Source: CALAMC01 sp964459465
GTDB taxonomy: Bacteria; Zixibacteria; MSB-5A5; GN15; PGXB01
DNA: 64,000 nucleotides
Direction of reading: 5' to 3'
NCBI GenBank assembly: GCA_964459465.1
Contig: CAYWLR010000001.1
Location: 1 to 64,000, forward strand
Part shown: positions 34,898-43,238 of the stretch, one piece after another
Layout of the letters: every line of letters begins with the position of its first letter
How positions within the stretch are numbered: position 1 is the first letter of the stretch
Made by a program: the position numbers and the translations under genes
Notes under the pieces: generated by a model
Database searches by the model: none
Seen by the model: only the letters and a program-made list of their open reading frames with translations
Told to the model about the DNA's origin: nothing

Positions 34898-36934
34898 ATG
34901 AGCCCTTTCTATTCGAGCGAACTGACTGAAAAAACTGTCAAATGGCTTTTAGTCGGGGCCATTGCGATTCTTGGCGTCCTGCGTTTCATTTCCCTCGATA
35001 TTGACCCCCCCTATTTCTTCGCCGGAATCACGCAGGCCCATCTGACCGATCCCTACCATTTAACCTATCACGCCCGTAGCGCCGTGCTGTTCGACGAATG
35101 GACCCCTTTTGATTATCACCGGTGGGACGTATTTAAAAATTCACTTGTTTCAGGAACCGCTTATTTGCTTTTCTCGGTCTTCGGTGTATCACGAATTACC
35201 GCCAATTTGACCGGACTGCTTCTGAATTCCCTTGGGCTGTTTTTTATTTTTTGGGGTGTCCGACGGCATCGCCCTTTGAATGAAACTCTTCTGGGATCCT
35301 TTCTGGCTCTGCTCTCGGCGATGCTCATGTTTTACGGACGACTCCCGTTTCTGGAAAACGGGCTGATTTTATGGTCCGGATTTATTTATTTCCTTTTTGC
35401 ACGGTACCATGATCGCCGCTGGGCTCACATTGCCGTCGGATTTCTGATCGCTCTGGCGGCCTTCTCTGGAAAACTATTCGGCTTCATATTAACCGTCCCC
35501 GTCATAGTTACGTACTATTTCATCTACCGAAAAAGATTTGCCGCGCCGTCGGCCCGGACACTTCTGGGAGTGGCGGCCGGTTCATTGCTTTATATCGTTG
35601 CCTTTTATGGCGGTGATTATCAAACCATGCTGTCGTACTATCGCGAGCAAACAACCGGGATGTACGGCACGCCGACGGGATTTACATCTCTGTATGGCTT
35701 TTTCATGAATTTGATAACCTATGGCGGCGAATCGGGCTTTTTCCGGCTATCGCCGTTTTTTATTACACTGGGAGCTCTTGGCTCAATTTTGCTTTTGCTC
35801 CGGCATGCGGAATACGGCAAATTCCGCGAAGAAAATATCCCTGCCGTATTCATGCTTTCATGGCTTCTGATGGGCATCCTTTTGCTCTCACCGTTTACAT
35901 ACCGGCCATTGCGATACACTCTTTTTCTGTTTATACCGCTGTCGGCCATTGGCGCCAGCGCCGTTGCGATGCTGTTTGGGAAATTGCGGGTTTCTCCGGA
36001 GAAAATCCTTCTCACGACGCCGGTTGTCTTTATAATCATCCTGTATCTTACCATGCAGATAAAAATGACTACCGTTCCCGGCGGTCAGGCACTTGCCGCG
36101 GCGGAACGCTTTTTATTCCCGGGCATCCTGATAGCCATGGGCGCGACCGCCGTCTTGTTGTTGGCCCTGTACAAATTCCCCGATCGATACAAATCGATAA
36201 TAATATCGGCTATTACCATTGTCTTGCTGGCGGCGACCATTATTTTTCAGGGACGGCTGATCTATCGCGGCCTGTCCGAACCGGGACCGTATCTTCGCGA
36301 TATCGGCCGGGAAGTGGCGCAAATTACCGGACCCGAAGCCGTTCTGACGGGGCCTTATGCTCCGGCCTTCACCATCGATAACAACCTGAAGGCGGTAATT
36401 TATGTTTTCGGTCTGCCCGACGTCGAACACGACCTGTTCGATAAATTCCCCATCACCCATCTGGCCGCCGATTACAGCAACTGGCAGGCGGCACTCCGGA
36501 CGCATCCCTTCCTTGCCGATGCCTTGCGGCTCAATCGCTTTCGCGTCCGCGATGGCACCGTCGATTTGTACCGCGTTCCTAAAGCGAATACGCCGTTGAC
36601 CGACTTCGAGCGCTTTGTCCGGGATTTCGAGGCGAAAATTTATGATTCCGTTTTGCACTATAACACGGAATTTTGTGAAGCCCACCAGGATAATCTGGCA
36701 GGGCAGTTTAACTTAATCATTAACCACCTTACCTTCGGCAAAACGGAGCACGCCCTGAAAGGGCTGGAAACACTGGCGGCTTTATATCCCGATAATTATC
36801 GTGCCACCGCCTTTGCGTCCCAATGCTATAAAGTCCTCGCCGGGCAGTTGAACAAACCGGAATATGACACGTTAGGCGAATCCTTTTTCGAGCGATCCCA
36901 AAAAATTAATCCGAGCCTGAAACGGGTCCGGTAA
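34898..36934 (+). CDS. Membrane glycosyltransferase-like protein (GT-C/ArnT type) with C-terminal TPR
   Basis: A 678-residue integral membrane protein with roughly eleven hydrophobic segments in residues 10-465. After the first helix comes DIDPPYFFAG ... LTDPYHLTYHARSAVLF, matching the first periplasmic loop of ArnT/PMT-like lipid-linked sugar transferases, where an acidic residue is catalytic. After the last helix a soluble domain (about 470-600) and one or two TPR-like helices (about 620-675) follow. The donor and acceptor are unknown. The layout parallels the gene at 18604-20703, so the two may be distant paralogues. Its end lies four bases from a convergent gene. Confidence 0.83.
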   Translation: MSPFYSSELTEKTVKWLLVGAIAILGVLRFISLDIDPPYFFAGITQAHLTDPYHLTYHARSAVLFDEWTPFDYHRWDVFKNSLVSGTAYLLFSVFGVSRITANLTGLLLNSLGLFFIFWGVRRHRPLNETLLGSFLALLSAMLMFYGRLPFLENGLILWSGFIYFLFARYHDRRWAHIAVGFLIALAAFSGKLFGFILTVPVIVTYYFIYRKRFAAPSARTLLGVAAGSLLYIVAFYGGDYQTMLSYYREQTTGMYGTPTGFTSLYGFFMNLITYGGESGFFRLSPFFITLGALGSILLLLRHAEYGKFREENIPAVFMLSWLLMGILLLSPFTYRPLRYTLFLFIPLSAIGASAVAMLFGKLRVSPEKILLTTPVVFIIILYLTMQIKMTTVPGGQALAAAERFLFPGILIAMGATAVLLLALYKFPDRYKSIIISAITIVLLAATIIFQGRLIYRGLSEPGPYLRDIGREVAQITGPEAVLTGPYAPAFTIDNNLKAVIYVFGLPDVEHDLFDKFPITHLAADYSNWQAALRTHPFLADALRLNRFRVRDGTVDLYRVPKANTPLTDFERFVRDFEAKIYDSVLHYNTEFCEAHQDNLAGQFNLIINHLTFGKTEHALKGLETLAALYPDNYRATAFASQCYKVLAGQLNKPEYDTLGESFFERSQKINPSLKRVR

Positions 36935-36938
36935 TCGA

Positions 36939-37517
36939 CTATTCCACTCCTTTATAGTACCAGTGCCACGGCTCCCACCGAATCTGTCCGGCTGAATCAA
37001 TCGGGAAGCTTTCAACGAAACCGAATTGTGCGGCGTTTGCTTTGAGCCAGCCATAGGCTTTGCTCTTCCCGAATTGACCTTTGTCCCCGACCAGGTCAAA
37101 GGCCCGGCCGGTGTGGTGCTCGCTGAATCCGGGAGGAGCGATTCGCTCGGCGACTCGTGTAAAAGCAGTACCGTCGGCCATGTATTTTTTATACAAGCCG
37201 GTCTGATAGGCAATCGAACGATAGCCGGACTTGACTTTGAAAAAGATTGAATCAACGGCTGCTTTTCGGGCCATTTTGACAAAGGCCTGTCCGGCCTCTT
37301 TTTTGACGTATATGCTAAAACCGTTGGAGCACAAATCCGCTGGCAGACGCATGAAATCACCGGAGCGCGGAATCAGGGCGGTATCGATGGCCCGGTCGCA
37401 CCACCACGAAGGAACTTCATAAAAAACGGTATCGATTCGCACCTTATGCGGGCAGTCACCGGCGTATGCTAAACCGACCGATAGAAACAATCCAAGTATT
37501 AAAATAGTACTTTTCAT
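36939..37517 (-). CDS. M15 family D-alanyl-D-alanine carboxypeptidase (VanY-like)
   Basis: From ATG at 37517, overlapping the stop of the flavin reductase gene (TGATG), a 192-residue protein with a signal peptide (about 1-20, GLAYAG). The VanY/DacB zinc-peptidase motifs are complete: KSGYRSIAYQ, SEHHTGRAFDL (ligands H and D) and WEPWHWYY (catalytic Glu and third ligand His). It should trim the terminal D-alanine of peptidoglycan stem peptides in the periplasm. There are no van regulatory genes nearby, so resistance is not implied. Confidence 0.91.
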   Translation of the reverse strand: MKSTILILGLFLSVGLAYAGDCPHKVRIDTVFYEVPSWWCDRAIDTALIPRSGDFMRLPADLCSNGFSIYVKKEAGQAFVKMARKAAVDSIFFKVKSGYRSIAYQTGLYKKYMADGTAFTRVAERIAPPGFSEHHTGRAFDLVGDKGQFGKSKAYGWLKANAAQFGFVESFPIDSAGQIRWEPWHWYYKGVE

Positions 37518-37993
37518 CAACCGGCGTAATGTAAGCCACTGTTGGTCGAAGTCAAAATATTATTGTCGGAATTTATGGCGGCGGCCGACACTTCGGCGAT
37601 AAACAGAATGTGATTACCGACCTCGAGCCTGTTTATGACTTTGCAGTCGAGATATCCGGCCGCGCCGTTTAGAATCGGGGAACCGGTTGCCGGAGCGTCC
37701 GTAAGAGTAATACCGTCGAGTTTTTTATAACCCGATTCGGCCGGGCCATAGAAAGTCTTGGCAAATTCCTTCTGTCCTTCGGAAATCAGATTGACCGCGA
37801 AGACGCCCGCTTCGGTGATCAGTCGTGACGATTGATGTTTATTCTTGACCGCCAGCGCAATCAGCGGCGGTTCGGAACTCACCTGTGTTAGCCAGCTGGC
37901 AGTGAAGGCATTACCCGTCTGGCCCCGCCCCATGGTGACGATATAGACTCCGTACTCGAGTTTCTTCAAAACTTTTTCGATATCACGATTCAT
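37517..37993 (-). CDS. Flavin reductase family protein
   Basis: A 158-residue FMN-binding split-barrel protein of the flavin-reductase-like family. Family features: an N-terminal YGVYIVTMGRGQTGNAFTASWLTQVSSEPPLIALAVKN segment (flavin and phosphate contacts), FAVNLISEGQKEFAKTF and a C-terminal NHILFIAEVSAA strand. A partner monooxygenase or rubredoxin gene is not adjacent, so the electron acceptor is unknown. A GGAG site precedes the ATG. The stop overlaps the next start by one base. Confidence 0.9.
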   Translation of the reverse strand: MNRDIEKVLKKLEYGVYIVTMGRGQTGNAFTASWLTQVSSEPPLIALAVKNKHQSSRLITEAGVFAVNLISEGQKEFAKTFYGPAESGYKKLDGITLTDAPATGSPILNGAAGYLDCKVINRLEVGNHILFIAEVSAAAINSDNNILTSTNSGLHYAG

Positions 37994-38148
37994 GGCTTTC
38001 TCCTTAGTTTGCCTTATGCATCTTTTTCAATGACGATTTATATCCATAAACCGTGATGGGACTATTATGTTCCTGTGACAAAAACGTCGCCGGTCGCCGG
38101 GAATTAACCGACTTCGGATTTCCTGGCGGACAACTCTCGAAAGCGGCA

Positions 38149-38610
38149 TCATTTACGAATATTCATGCGATAAACAATTTCGTTGCTTTTCATTTCGCCT
38201 GTTGCGGCAAAGCCGAGGCCGGTGGCCATGTTGATAACCTTCTGATTATCGGGAAGACACGATATGCCAAGAACCCGGCAATTAATCAGTTTATGCCGAA
38301 CCAATTCGATGACGGCGATGATGGCCCCTTTGGCGTGGCCCAGGCCCTGATGCTTTTTATCTATGATCGCGCCCGATAACCAGTAATCATCGGTGCTGCC
38401 CGGATCGTAGATAATCATGATAAAGCCGATCGGCTGGTTTTCGTAGTACACCGCCTTGGGCATATACGTGTACTGCGGGCCGTCGATGCGCAAAAAAGCC
38501 CGCGCCAGCGACTCGGCCGCGGATGGACCAAGGTCTTCCTGACCGGGACCGACCTCAAGCCCCAGCACGGCCTTGAAATTATCTTTGGTGATATCGCGTA
38601 ACGTTATCAT
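38149..38610 (-). CDS. GNAT family N-acetyltransferase
   Basis: A 153-residue acetyl-CoA-dependent acyltransferase. Motif A is visible as KKHQGLGHAKGAI after the beta-strand YWLSGAIID, and the N-terminal helix-loop VALLL-type region is replaced by LRDITKDNFKAVLGLEVGPGQ, like diamine/spermidine acetyltransferases of the PaiA/SpeG/BltD group. The substrate is not known; a polyamine is possible. The ATG follows GGGGAAGGG, and a consensus promoter lies just upstream. Confidence 0.88.
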   Translation of the reverse strand: MITLRDITKDNFKAVLGLEVGPGQEDLGPSAAESLARAFLRIDGPQYTYMPKAVYYENQPIGFIMIIYDPGSTDDYWLSGAIIDKKHQGLGHAKGAIIAVIELVRHKLINCRVLGISCLPDNQKVINMATGLGFAATGEMKSNEIVYRMNIRK

Positions 38611-38644
38611 GGCCCTTCCCCGAAAATATTATACCTTCAAATAT

Positions 38645-38673
38645 AAATTAGGTTCGAGCGGCCAAAGTGTCAA
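38645..38673 (-). promoter_or_regulatory. Promoter of the GNAT gene
   Basis: On the minus strand TTGACA (38673-38668), 17-base spacer, TAATTT (38650-38645). It lies downstream of the ncRNA terminator, so the acetyltransferase does not depend on the ncRNA promoter. Confidence 0.7.
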
Positions 38674-38708
38674 AGAAAACGTCGTCCCCGGATGGGCAAT
38701 TGCCGCCC

Positions 38709-38744
38709 AAAAAAATTCGGCGGGAGAACTTTAGTTCTCCCGCC
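38709..38744 (-). terminator. Strong rho-independent terminator of the orphan ncRNA
   Basis: Minus-strand stem GGCGGGAGAAC/GTTCTCCCGCC (11 perfect pairs, 38744-38719, loop TAAA), then GAA and seven T at 38715-38709. Confidence 0.92.
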
Positions 38745-39000
38745 GGTTACTGCCGATATTCCGGTATTTTGCCTGCGGACGGTGCGGTGTAATGTCGTCG
38801 TAAAGCGCAATACTGAAATCATAGAACATCAGGCAGCGAAAATTTTACGCGGCCGGACAGGCCAGTCGCACGCAAGCCACAACCATTTCCGGCGCCTGAA
38901 GGAATCGTGCTCCGATATAAAATTTGTTTTACATCTCTTATCTTTGCAGACGGGTATTGTCGAGCAGAACCAATGCAAGTATCCCGCAATCTGTTTATGC
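38709..39000 (-). ncRNA. Candidate novel structured non-coding RNA
   Basis: A consensus promoter and a perfect terminator on the minus strand enclose about 290 bases with no minus-strand frame above about a dozen sensible codons. Hand-folding suggests several helices: a 5' hairpin CAGA-UUG-CGGG/CCCG-UCUG, GCACG/CGUGC enclosing UUCC/GGAA, a GGCC/GGCC hairpin, UGCCUG/CAGGCA and CCGG/CCGG before the terminator. It lacks the signatures of RNase P RNA, tmRNA, SRP RNA and T-box leaders. The flanking genes have their own signals: queG ends 75 bases upstream of the start, and the GNAT gene has its own promoter downstream. It is longer than typical 6S RNA, which remains a weaker alternative. Confidence 0.7.
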
Positions 39001-39053
39001 GTTTCTATTATATATTATGCCCCCGGAATTGTCAAGTATTGTCAGTGCGGGAT
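38981..39053. promoter_or_regulatory. Inverted-repeat arms flanking the ncRNA promoter (possible operator)
   Basis: ATCCCGCA at 38981-38988 and TGCGGGAT at 39046-39053 are perfect complements. They bracket the promoter, one arm just upstream of the -35 box and the other at about +13 to +20. This geometry would suit a repressor acting by looping or two half-sites. It may be fortuitous. Confidence 0.4.
39007..39035 (-). promoter_or_regulatory. Perfect consensus sigma-70 promoter of the ncRNA
   Basis: On the minus strand TTGACA (39035-39030), exactly 17 bases, TATAAT (39012-39007). Both hexamers match the consensus at every base. Transcription should begin near 39000. Confidence 0.93.
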
Positions 39054-39074
39054 CTTTCGTATTCTTGACGGGGG

Positions 39075-39989
39075 TTACTCAAAGGCCCGGCGGTTCTTTT
39101 TCAGACCTTCCAGGCCGGCCCGCGACAGGGGGGTCCCCCCTAACAAGGTATTGAACCGGTCGGGATCCAATTCGTCGATTTTATCCTCGTCAATCAGGGC
39201 GATATTTTTGTCCGGCGCCAGCGCGGGCAATTTCCCGGGCTTCTGAAACCGGTTGAAAGGGCAGGCGTCAAGACATATATCACACCCGAAAACCCAGCCG
39301 TCCATTCGACCGGCAATCTTTTCGGGAATTTCGGCAGCCTTTGATTCAATCGTCCAGTAGCTAATGCAACGGGTGGCGTCGAGGCGATATGGCTCAAACA
39401 GCGCTCCGGTCGGGCAGGCTTCGATACATCGGCGGCAACGGCCGCAGTGATCTATGCCGGGCCGATCATAAGCATCGACATCTTCGGTAATTATAAGACT
39501 GCCCAGCAAAAGCCAGCTCCCGAATGTGCGCGAGACAAGGTTGGTATGTTTACCCTGCCAGCCCAGCCCGGCTTTCTGCGCCCAGTATTTATCCATAAAT
39601 GGGGCGGTATCGACACAGATTCGCCCCCCAAGTCCCGGCGCATGTCCTTTTAAAAATGAGCGCAGTCGCTTGAGCAATTTGCGAAGAATCTGATGATAAT
39701 CATTCCGCTTTGCATAGCGAGCCACTTTTAAACGCCTCGCGGGTCGGCGCGGCTCATTCTGCCAGTAATTGACGCCGATGACAATTATCGATTTGGCGCC
39801 GGGCAGTAATTTGCAGGGGTCGAATCGTTGCGATTGATATTTATGCAAATAGTCCATTTCCCCGGCATAACCCGCGTCCAGCCAGGTCAGAAATTCATCG
39901 CGCCGCTCCACCGCAGCGGGTCGGACCAATCCGACCGCGTCGGCGCCCAGTTCGCTCGCAATTTTTTTTATCAGGTTCGCTGAAATCAT
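39075..39989 (-). CDS. queG: Epoxyqueuosine reductase QueG
   Basis: Last step of queuosine synthesis in tRNA: cobalamin-dependent reduction of epoxyqueuosine. 304 residues, the shorter form without the HEAT-repeat tail of some homologues. Key parts: KYQSQRFDPCKLLPGAKSIIVIGVNYW, the cobalamin-binding catalytic region CVDTAPFMDKYWAQKAGLGWQGKHTN (with the conserved aspartate), and two 4Fe-4S clusters in CGRCRRCIEACPTGAL and CDICLDACPFN. The ATG lies directly after the T-run of an upstream terminator and has no ribosome-binding site. A promoter overlapping that terminator (40020-40048) probably drives it. Confidence 0.95.
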   Translation of the reverse strand: MISANLIKKIASELGADAVGLVRPAAVERRDEFLTWLDAGYAGEMDYLHKYQSQRFDPCKLLPGAKSIIVIGVNYWQNEPRRPARRLKVARYAKRNDYHQILRKLLKRLRSFLKGHAPGLGGRICVDTAPFMDKYWAQKAGLGWQGKHTNLVSRTFGSWLLLGSLIITEDVDAYDRPGIDHCGRCRRCIEACPTGALFEPYRLDATRCISYWTIESKAAEIPEKIAGRMDGWVFGCDICLDACPFNRFQKPGKLPALAPDKNIALIDEDKIDELDPDRFNTLLGGTPLSRAGLEGLKKNRRAFE

Positions 39990-40040
39990 AAAAACAGGCC
40001 CGGCTTGTTATTGGACACCATAATAACATATCCGGGCCTG
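39990..40040 (-). terminator. Terminator of the dockerin dehydrogenase gene
   Basis: Minus-strand CAGGCCCGG (40040-40032) pairs with CCGGGCCTG (40003-39995), with extra inner pairing between GTTATT and AATAAC, then five T at 39994-39990. The T-run touches the queG start codon. Confidence 0.86.
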
Positions 40041-40048
40041 CTCGGCAA
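40020..40048 (-). promoter_or_regulatory. Probable queG promoter embedded in the terminator
   Basis: Minus-strand TTGCCG (40048-40043), 17 bases, TATTAT (40025-40020). A start near 40013 would transcribe only the descending arm of the terminator hairpin before the queG ATG. Confidence 0.52.
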
Positions 40049-40062
40049 TCGCCGGTTTGAAT

Positions 40063-41484
40063 TTATTGGGGACAGTCAAGCGCCGGGCCATTATCATAGA
40101 TAAACGATATCATGGCCAGAATATCGAGCAGGTTCAAATCACCGCTGTTATTAACGTCGGCCGCCTCCGGTATCGCCGGCGATGGCCCCTGACCATAAAT
40201 ATCATCGATTAAAAATAATATATCGAGCAGATTGACATTGCCATCGCTGTTGGCGTCACCGCATAAAAAACCGCAGACCGGGGCGACCCCGTCGGGGACA
40301 ATTTTAAAAACTTCGCCGTCGAACAGGTCGCATATGTACAGTTCCCCATGGGCGTCTTCACCGAAGGAAACAATGCCGCCGACGTCCAGGCCGCCGCCGG
40401 GAGCAAGTTCGGCACTGCGTTCGGCATACTCCGTTACGGTTATTCCGTCATATAGAAAAGTCCAGATATTACCCGAACAGTAATCGGCAAAGAAATAGGT
40501 CCCCTGAAGGTCGGGGATGGCGCACCCGCGATAAACATAGCCGCCGGTCACGGAGCATCCCAGGCTATGGCTGTATTCAGTGACCGGAAATTGATAGGCC
40601 GACGGCGCAGAACAATCGGTAGTATTGTATTCGTGGTTGCCTTCATAGCAGCGCCAGCCGTAATTTATACCGCCCGGACCAGAGGCCGGTTCATAGTCAA
40701 TTTCTTCCCAATCCCCCTGACCGACGTCTCCGATATACATGTCGCCGGTGGCTCGGTCGAAACTGTAACGCCAGGGATTGCGCAAGCCTTTGGCCCAGAT
40801 TTCACCCAGAACCGAGGGTGAACCACTAAACGGGTTATCGGGCGGTATGGTATAGGGATTGCCGCCGTCAACGTCGATCCTTAGAATTTTGCCCAGCAGG
40901 GTGTTGTCGGACTGGGCGCGGTCGCCGGGGTCGCCGCCGGAGCCGCCATCGCCCAGACTGATATACAAATAGCCATCGTTGGGCCCGAACGCCAGCATGC
41001 CGCCGTTATGGTTGGAAAAGGGCTGATCGACGAAAAGGATATTGAATTCGCTGGAGACGTCGGCGCTGTCCGGGTCGGATGAGACACGGAAGCGCGATAC
41101 GCGGGTATCGCCGTTATTGTCCGTGTAGTTAACATAGAAATAGCCGTTGGATGAATATTGCGGGTGAAAAGCCAGCCCCAGAAGACCCTGCTCGTTGCCG
41201 ATGGAACGAACTATCGCCGAAACATCAAGAAATGGCCGGGATAACACCGTCCCGCCTTTGAGAATTTTAATGCGGCCGTCCTGTTCGACGATAAAAAGCC
41301 GCTCGGTATCGCCGGGGGCGGCGCAGACGAAAACCGGGCGGGTCAGACCGTCGGCCACGCGAATTGTCGTAAGAGGCGTGGCGTTGGGTGCGGCCGAAAG
41401 ACAGGTCGCCAAAAGGACGACAAATACAAACATGAGAAAACCCGCCTTTGCCGCAGTATGGGCCCGATGGAATTTTTCAGCCAT
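40063..41484 (-). CDS. Exported PQQ-type sugar dehydrogenase-like beta-propeller with dockerin repeats
   Basis: 473 residues with a signal peptide (about 14-31, ATCLSA). Residues about 40-380 match the soluble glucose/sorbosone dehydrogenase (GSDH, Hhip-like) six-bladed propeller: LTRPVFVCAAPGDTERLFIVEQDGRI, LLGLAFHPQYSSNGYFYVNYTD, HNGGMLAFGPNDGYLYISLGDGGSGGDPG, KGLRNPWRYSFDRATGDMYIGDVGQ and the NYGW motif. These proteins oxidise sugars with PQQ; activity here is untested. The C-terminal ~75 residues contain two dockerin-like loops (DANSDGNVNLLDILFLIDDIY and DVNNSGDLNLLDILAMISFIY). It is transcribed alone, with its own terminator. Confidence 0.9.
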   Translation of the reverse strand: MAEKFHRAHTAAKAGFLMFVFVVLLATCLSAAPNATPLTTIRVADGLTRPVFVCAAPGDTERLFIVEQDGRIKILKGGTVLSRPFLDVSAIVRSIGNEQGLLGLAFHPQYSSNGYFYVNYTDNNGDTRVSRFRVSSDPDSADVSSEFNILFVDQPFSNHNGGMLAFGPNDGYLYISLGDGGSGGDPGDRAQSDNTLLGKILRIDVDGGNPYTIPPDNPFSGSPSVLGEIWAKGLRNPWRYSFDRATGDMYIGDVGQGDWEEIDYEPASGPGGINYGWRCYEGNHEYNTTDCSAPSAYQFPVTEYSHSLGCSVTGGYVYRGCAIPDLQGTYFFADYCSGNIWTFLYDGITVTEYAERSAELAPGGGLDVGGIVSFGEDAHGELYICDLFDGEVFKIVPDGVAPVCGFLCGDANSDGNVNLLDILFLIDDIYGQGPSPAIPEAADVNNSGDLNLLDILAMISFIYDNGPALDCPQ

Positions 41485-41583
41485 GTCAAATTCCGCCTGT
41501 GTTTAAAGGTGCACGGTTTGATTATAATGTGGACGTTAAATGTCCATTATATTGGTAATACGGAAAAGACCCGGGATTTTGGA

Positions 41584-41620
41584 AATAAAAAAACCCGGGG
41601 CCCTCCGGGCTCCGGGTTTA
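41584..41620 (-). terminator. Terminator of the kinase operon
   Basis: Minus-strand AAACCCGG (41619-41612) pairs with CCGGGTTT (41598-41591) around a GC-rich loop and is followed by a run of seven T. It lies 19 bases after the last gene of the operon starting at 46826. Confidence 0.87.
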
Positions 41621-41638
41621 ATTCGAATTTCAATTCGA

Positions 41639-43237
41639 TTATTTCAAAACCACCATTTTCTTTTTGGCGACATTGTCACCGGCGGCCAATCGATAAAAAT
41701 ATACCCCACTGGCCACCGTGCGCCCGTCACCGTCATCACCGTTCCAGTCGACACTGTGATAACCCGGTTGCATGGGCTGATCGAGCAGAGTGGTCACCTT
41801 CTGCCCCAGGATATTGAAAACATCAAGTCGTACATGAGCTTCAATGGGCAAATCGAACCTGATGGTCGTGGTCGGATTGAAAGGATTAGGATAATTCTGG
41901 TGCAGGGCGAAGCTTTTTGGCAATAGCTCGCCCAGCTGGCCGGTAAGGTAGGCCTCGGTTCCGATGACGATTTGAGCGCTTTTTATTTCGTTTTTCAGTA
42001 TAATTTCGCCGCCGTTAACCGGTGAAATATGGTTTTCATCGTCGAAAATCAGCCACGCCTGCATACCGTCGGGAATCTGATCCAGACCGGCAATTTTCAG
42101 GACCCGGTTTTCGCCGCCTGAAAATATCAGATTCCAGGTCGCACCGTCGATAAAAGGCGCCCGGTAATCGGCGGTGAAGGCCGGTTTTTCATCCTTAACC
42201 CGAAGCGCCAGCATGGGCATGCCCGGCGCCGCCGGTGGCTTGAGCATATCGGTTTGATCAAATCCCGGTTGCGCGGCATGGCGCACTCCGATATAACCGT
42301 TATCCACCCCGGAACCATCCGTCAACGTCAGACTTATCGTCCAGTCATATTCCGAAGATGCGGCCAATATATCATTCTGCCTTTGCGGCGGGGCCTTGGT
42401 TACCGGAATATAGGGGAAGACCGGCTTTACGCCCGCTGTGGTAACATAGACAAAGAAGCCTTCCCAGGCCGGGATAACAGCGCTATGGTCCCAGGTTCCG
42501 TTATTATAATAATAGTGGTTTCCGCCCTGCACGACACCGCTCAAAGCGCCCTGAATCGTGCCGCCGGACTGGTAGAGTATTTGGCTGAACAAAATGTTAA
42601 AATCAAAAGGATTGGCCAGTTGATTCCAGCCAAGAGCCAACGTCAATTCCGGCGAATCCGAAATATAATAATCGTGTCCGGCATGATTCGTATTGGGCGT
42701 TACCGCAAAGCCAGTGGCATCGATAGTCTTCGAGCCGCGCGCAATCAGCCAGTAGCCGATACCGGGGACAAATTCAGGAATTGTGCCGGATCCTCCGTAT
42801 TCATAAGTGGCGTCATCGCCATTATCATAACGCCCAAACCGCCACTGTTTGATATTGTAGGCTCCGAGGTCATCGACCAGAACGGTATTGGCGTCGTTGC
42901 CGCCTATTACATGCACGGGAACTCCGATAATTTTATATGCGGCATCCGGCAGGGCAGTCGGTTTTTGAAAACTGGTTGCTTCGAGCCTGAAGGCGCTGGC
43001 AATGACGCCGCCCTTGCCGATGTAGCTTGTCGATGCCGACAATCCCATCGGCCCGCCGCCGATCGTTCCGACCACTTTGGAAGCCGCCGCTGTGCTGATG
43101 CCGCCGCCGCCAACATAATGCAGAGGCCAGACTTTGTAATCGTCGCTTAGCGGCGGTTGAGTCTGTGCGGAAGCCGAGGCAGTCAGCAGGCAGGCGAGCG
43201 CGGCCAATAAATATACACCGTATTTTATTGGTCTCAT
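41639..43237 (-). CDS. Exported protein with type IX-like C-terminal sorting domain
   Basis: From ATG at 43237 (GGAGGAATAGT upstream, inside the end of the preceding gene) 532 residues with a signal peptide (about 1-24, ASASAQ). The body is beta-rich with no enzymatic motif I recognise. It holds a glycine-rich block (GTIGGGPMGLSASTSYIGKGGV) and a GIGYWLIARG motif, seen in exported FCB proteins. The last ~95 residues are the classical sorting domain: ALHQNYPNPFNPTTTIRFDL, VRLDVFNILGQKV, ASGVYFYRL and a final KKMVVLK. It is the last gene of the kinase operon. Confidence 0.87.
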   Translation of the reverse strand: MRPIKYGVYLLAALACLLTASASAQTQPPLSDDYKVWPLHYVGGGGISTAAASKVVGTIGGGPMGLSASTSYIGKGGVIASAFRLEATSFQKPTALPDAAYKIIGVPVHVIGGNDANTVLVDDLGAYNIKQWRFGRYDNGDDATYEYGGSGTIPEFVPGIGYWLIARGSKTIDATGFAVTPNTNHAGHDYYISDSPELTLALGWNQLANPFDFNILFSQILYQSGGTIQGALSGVVQGGNHYYYNNGTWDHSAVIPAWEGFFVYVTTAGVKPVFPYIPVTKAPPQRQNDILAASSEYDWTISLTLTDGSGVDNGYIGVRHAAQPGFDQTDMLKPPAAPGMPMLALRVKDEKPAFTADYRAPFIDGATWNLIFSGGENRVLKIAGLDQIPDGMQAWLIFDDENHISPVNGGEIILKNEIKSAQIVIGTEAYLTGQLGELLPKSFALHQNYPNPFNPTTTIRFDLPIEAHVRLDVFNILGQKVTTLLDQPMQPGYHSVDWNGDDGDGRTVASGVYFYRLAAGDNVAKKKMVVLK

Positions 43238-43238
43238 A

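Noticed and set aside
38611..39000. Riboswitch or T-box leader for the GNAT gene
   Set aside because: The acetyltransferase has its own consensus promoter (38645-38673) downstream of the terminator, and no T-box sequence is present.
38692..39246. 184-codon plus-strand frame across the ncRNA and the end of queG
   Set aside because: No ribosome-binding site, low-complexity translation, and antisense to a unit with clear minus-strand promoter and terminator.
41521..41551. Two TATAAT-like hexamers around TGGAC/GTCCA upstream of the dehydrogenase gene
   Set aside because: Neither has an acceptable -35 at proper spacing; too weak to call as a promoter with operator.
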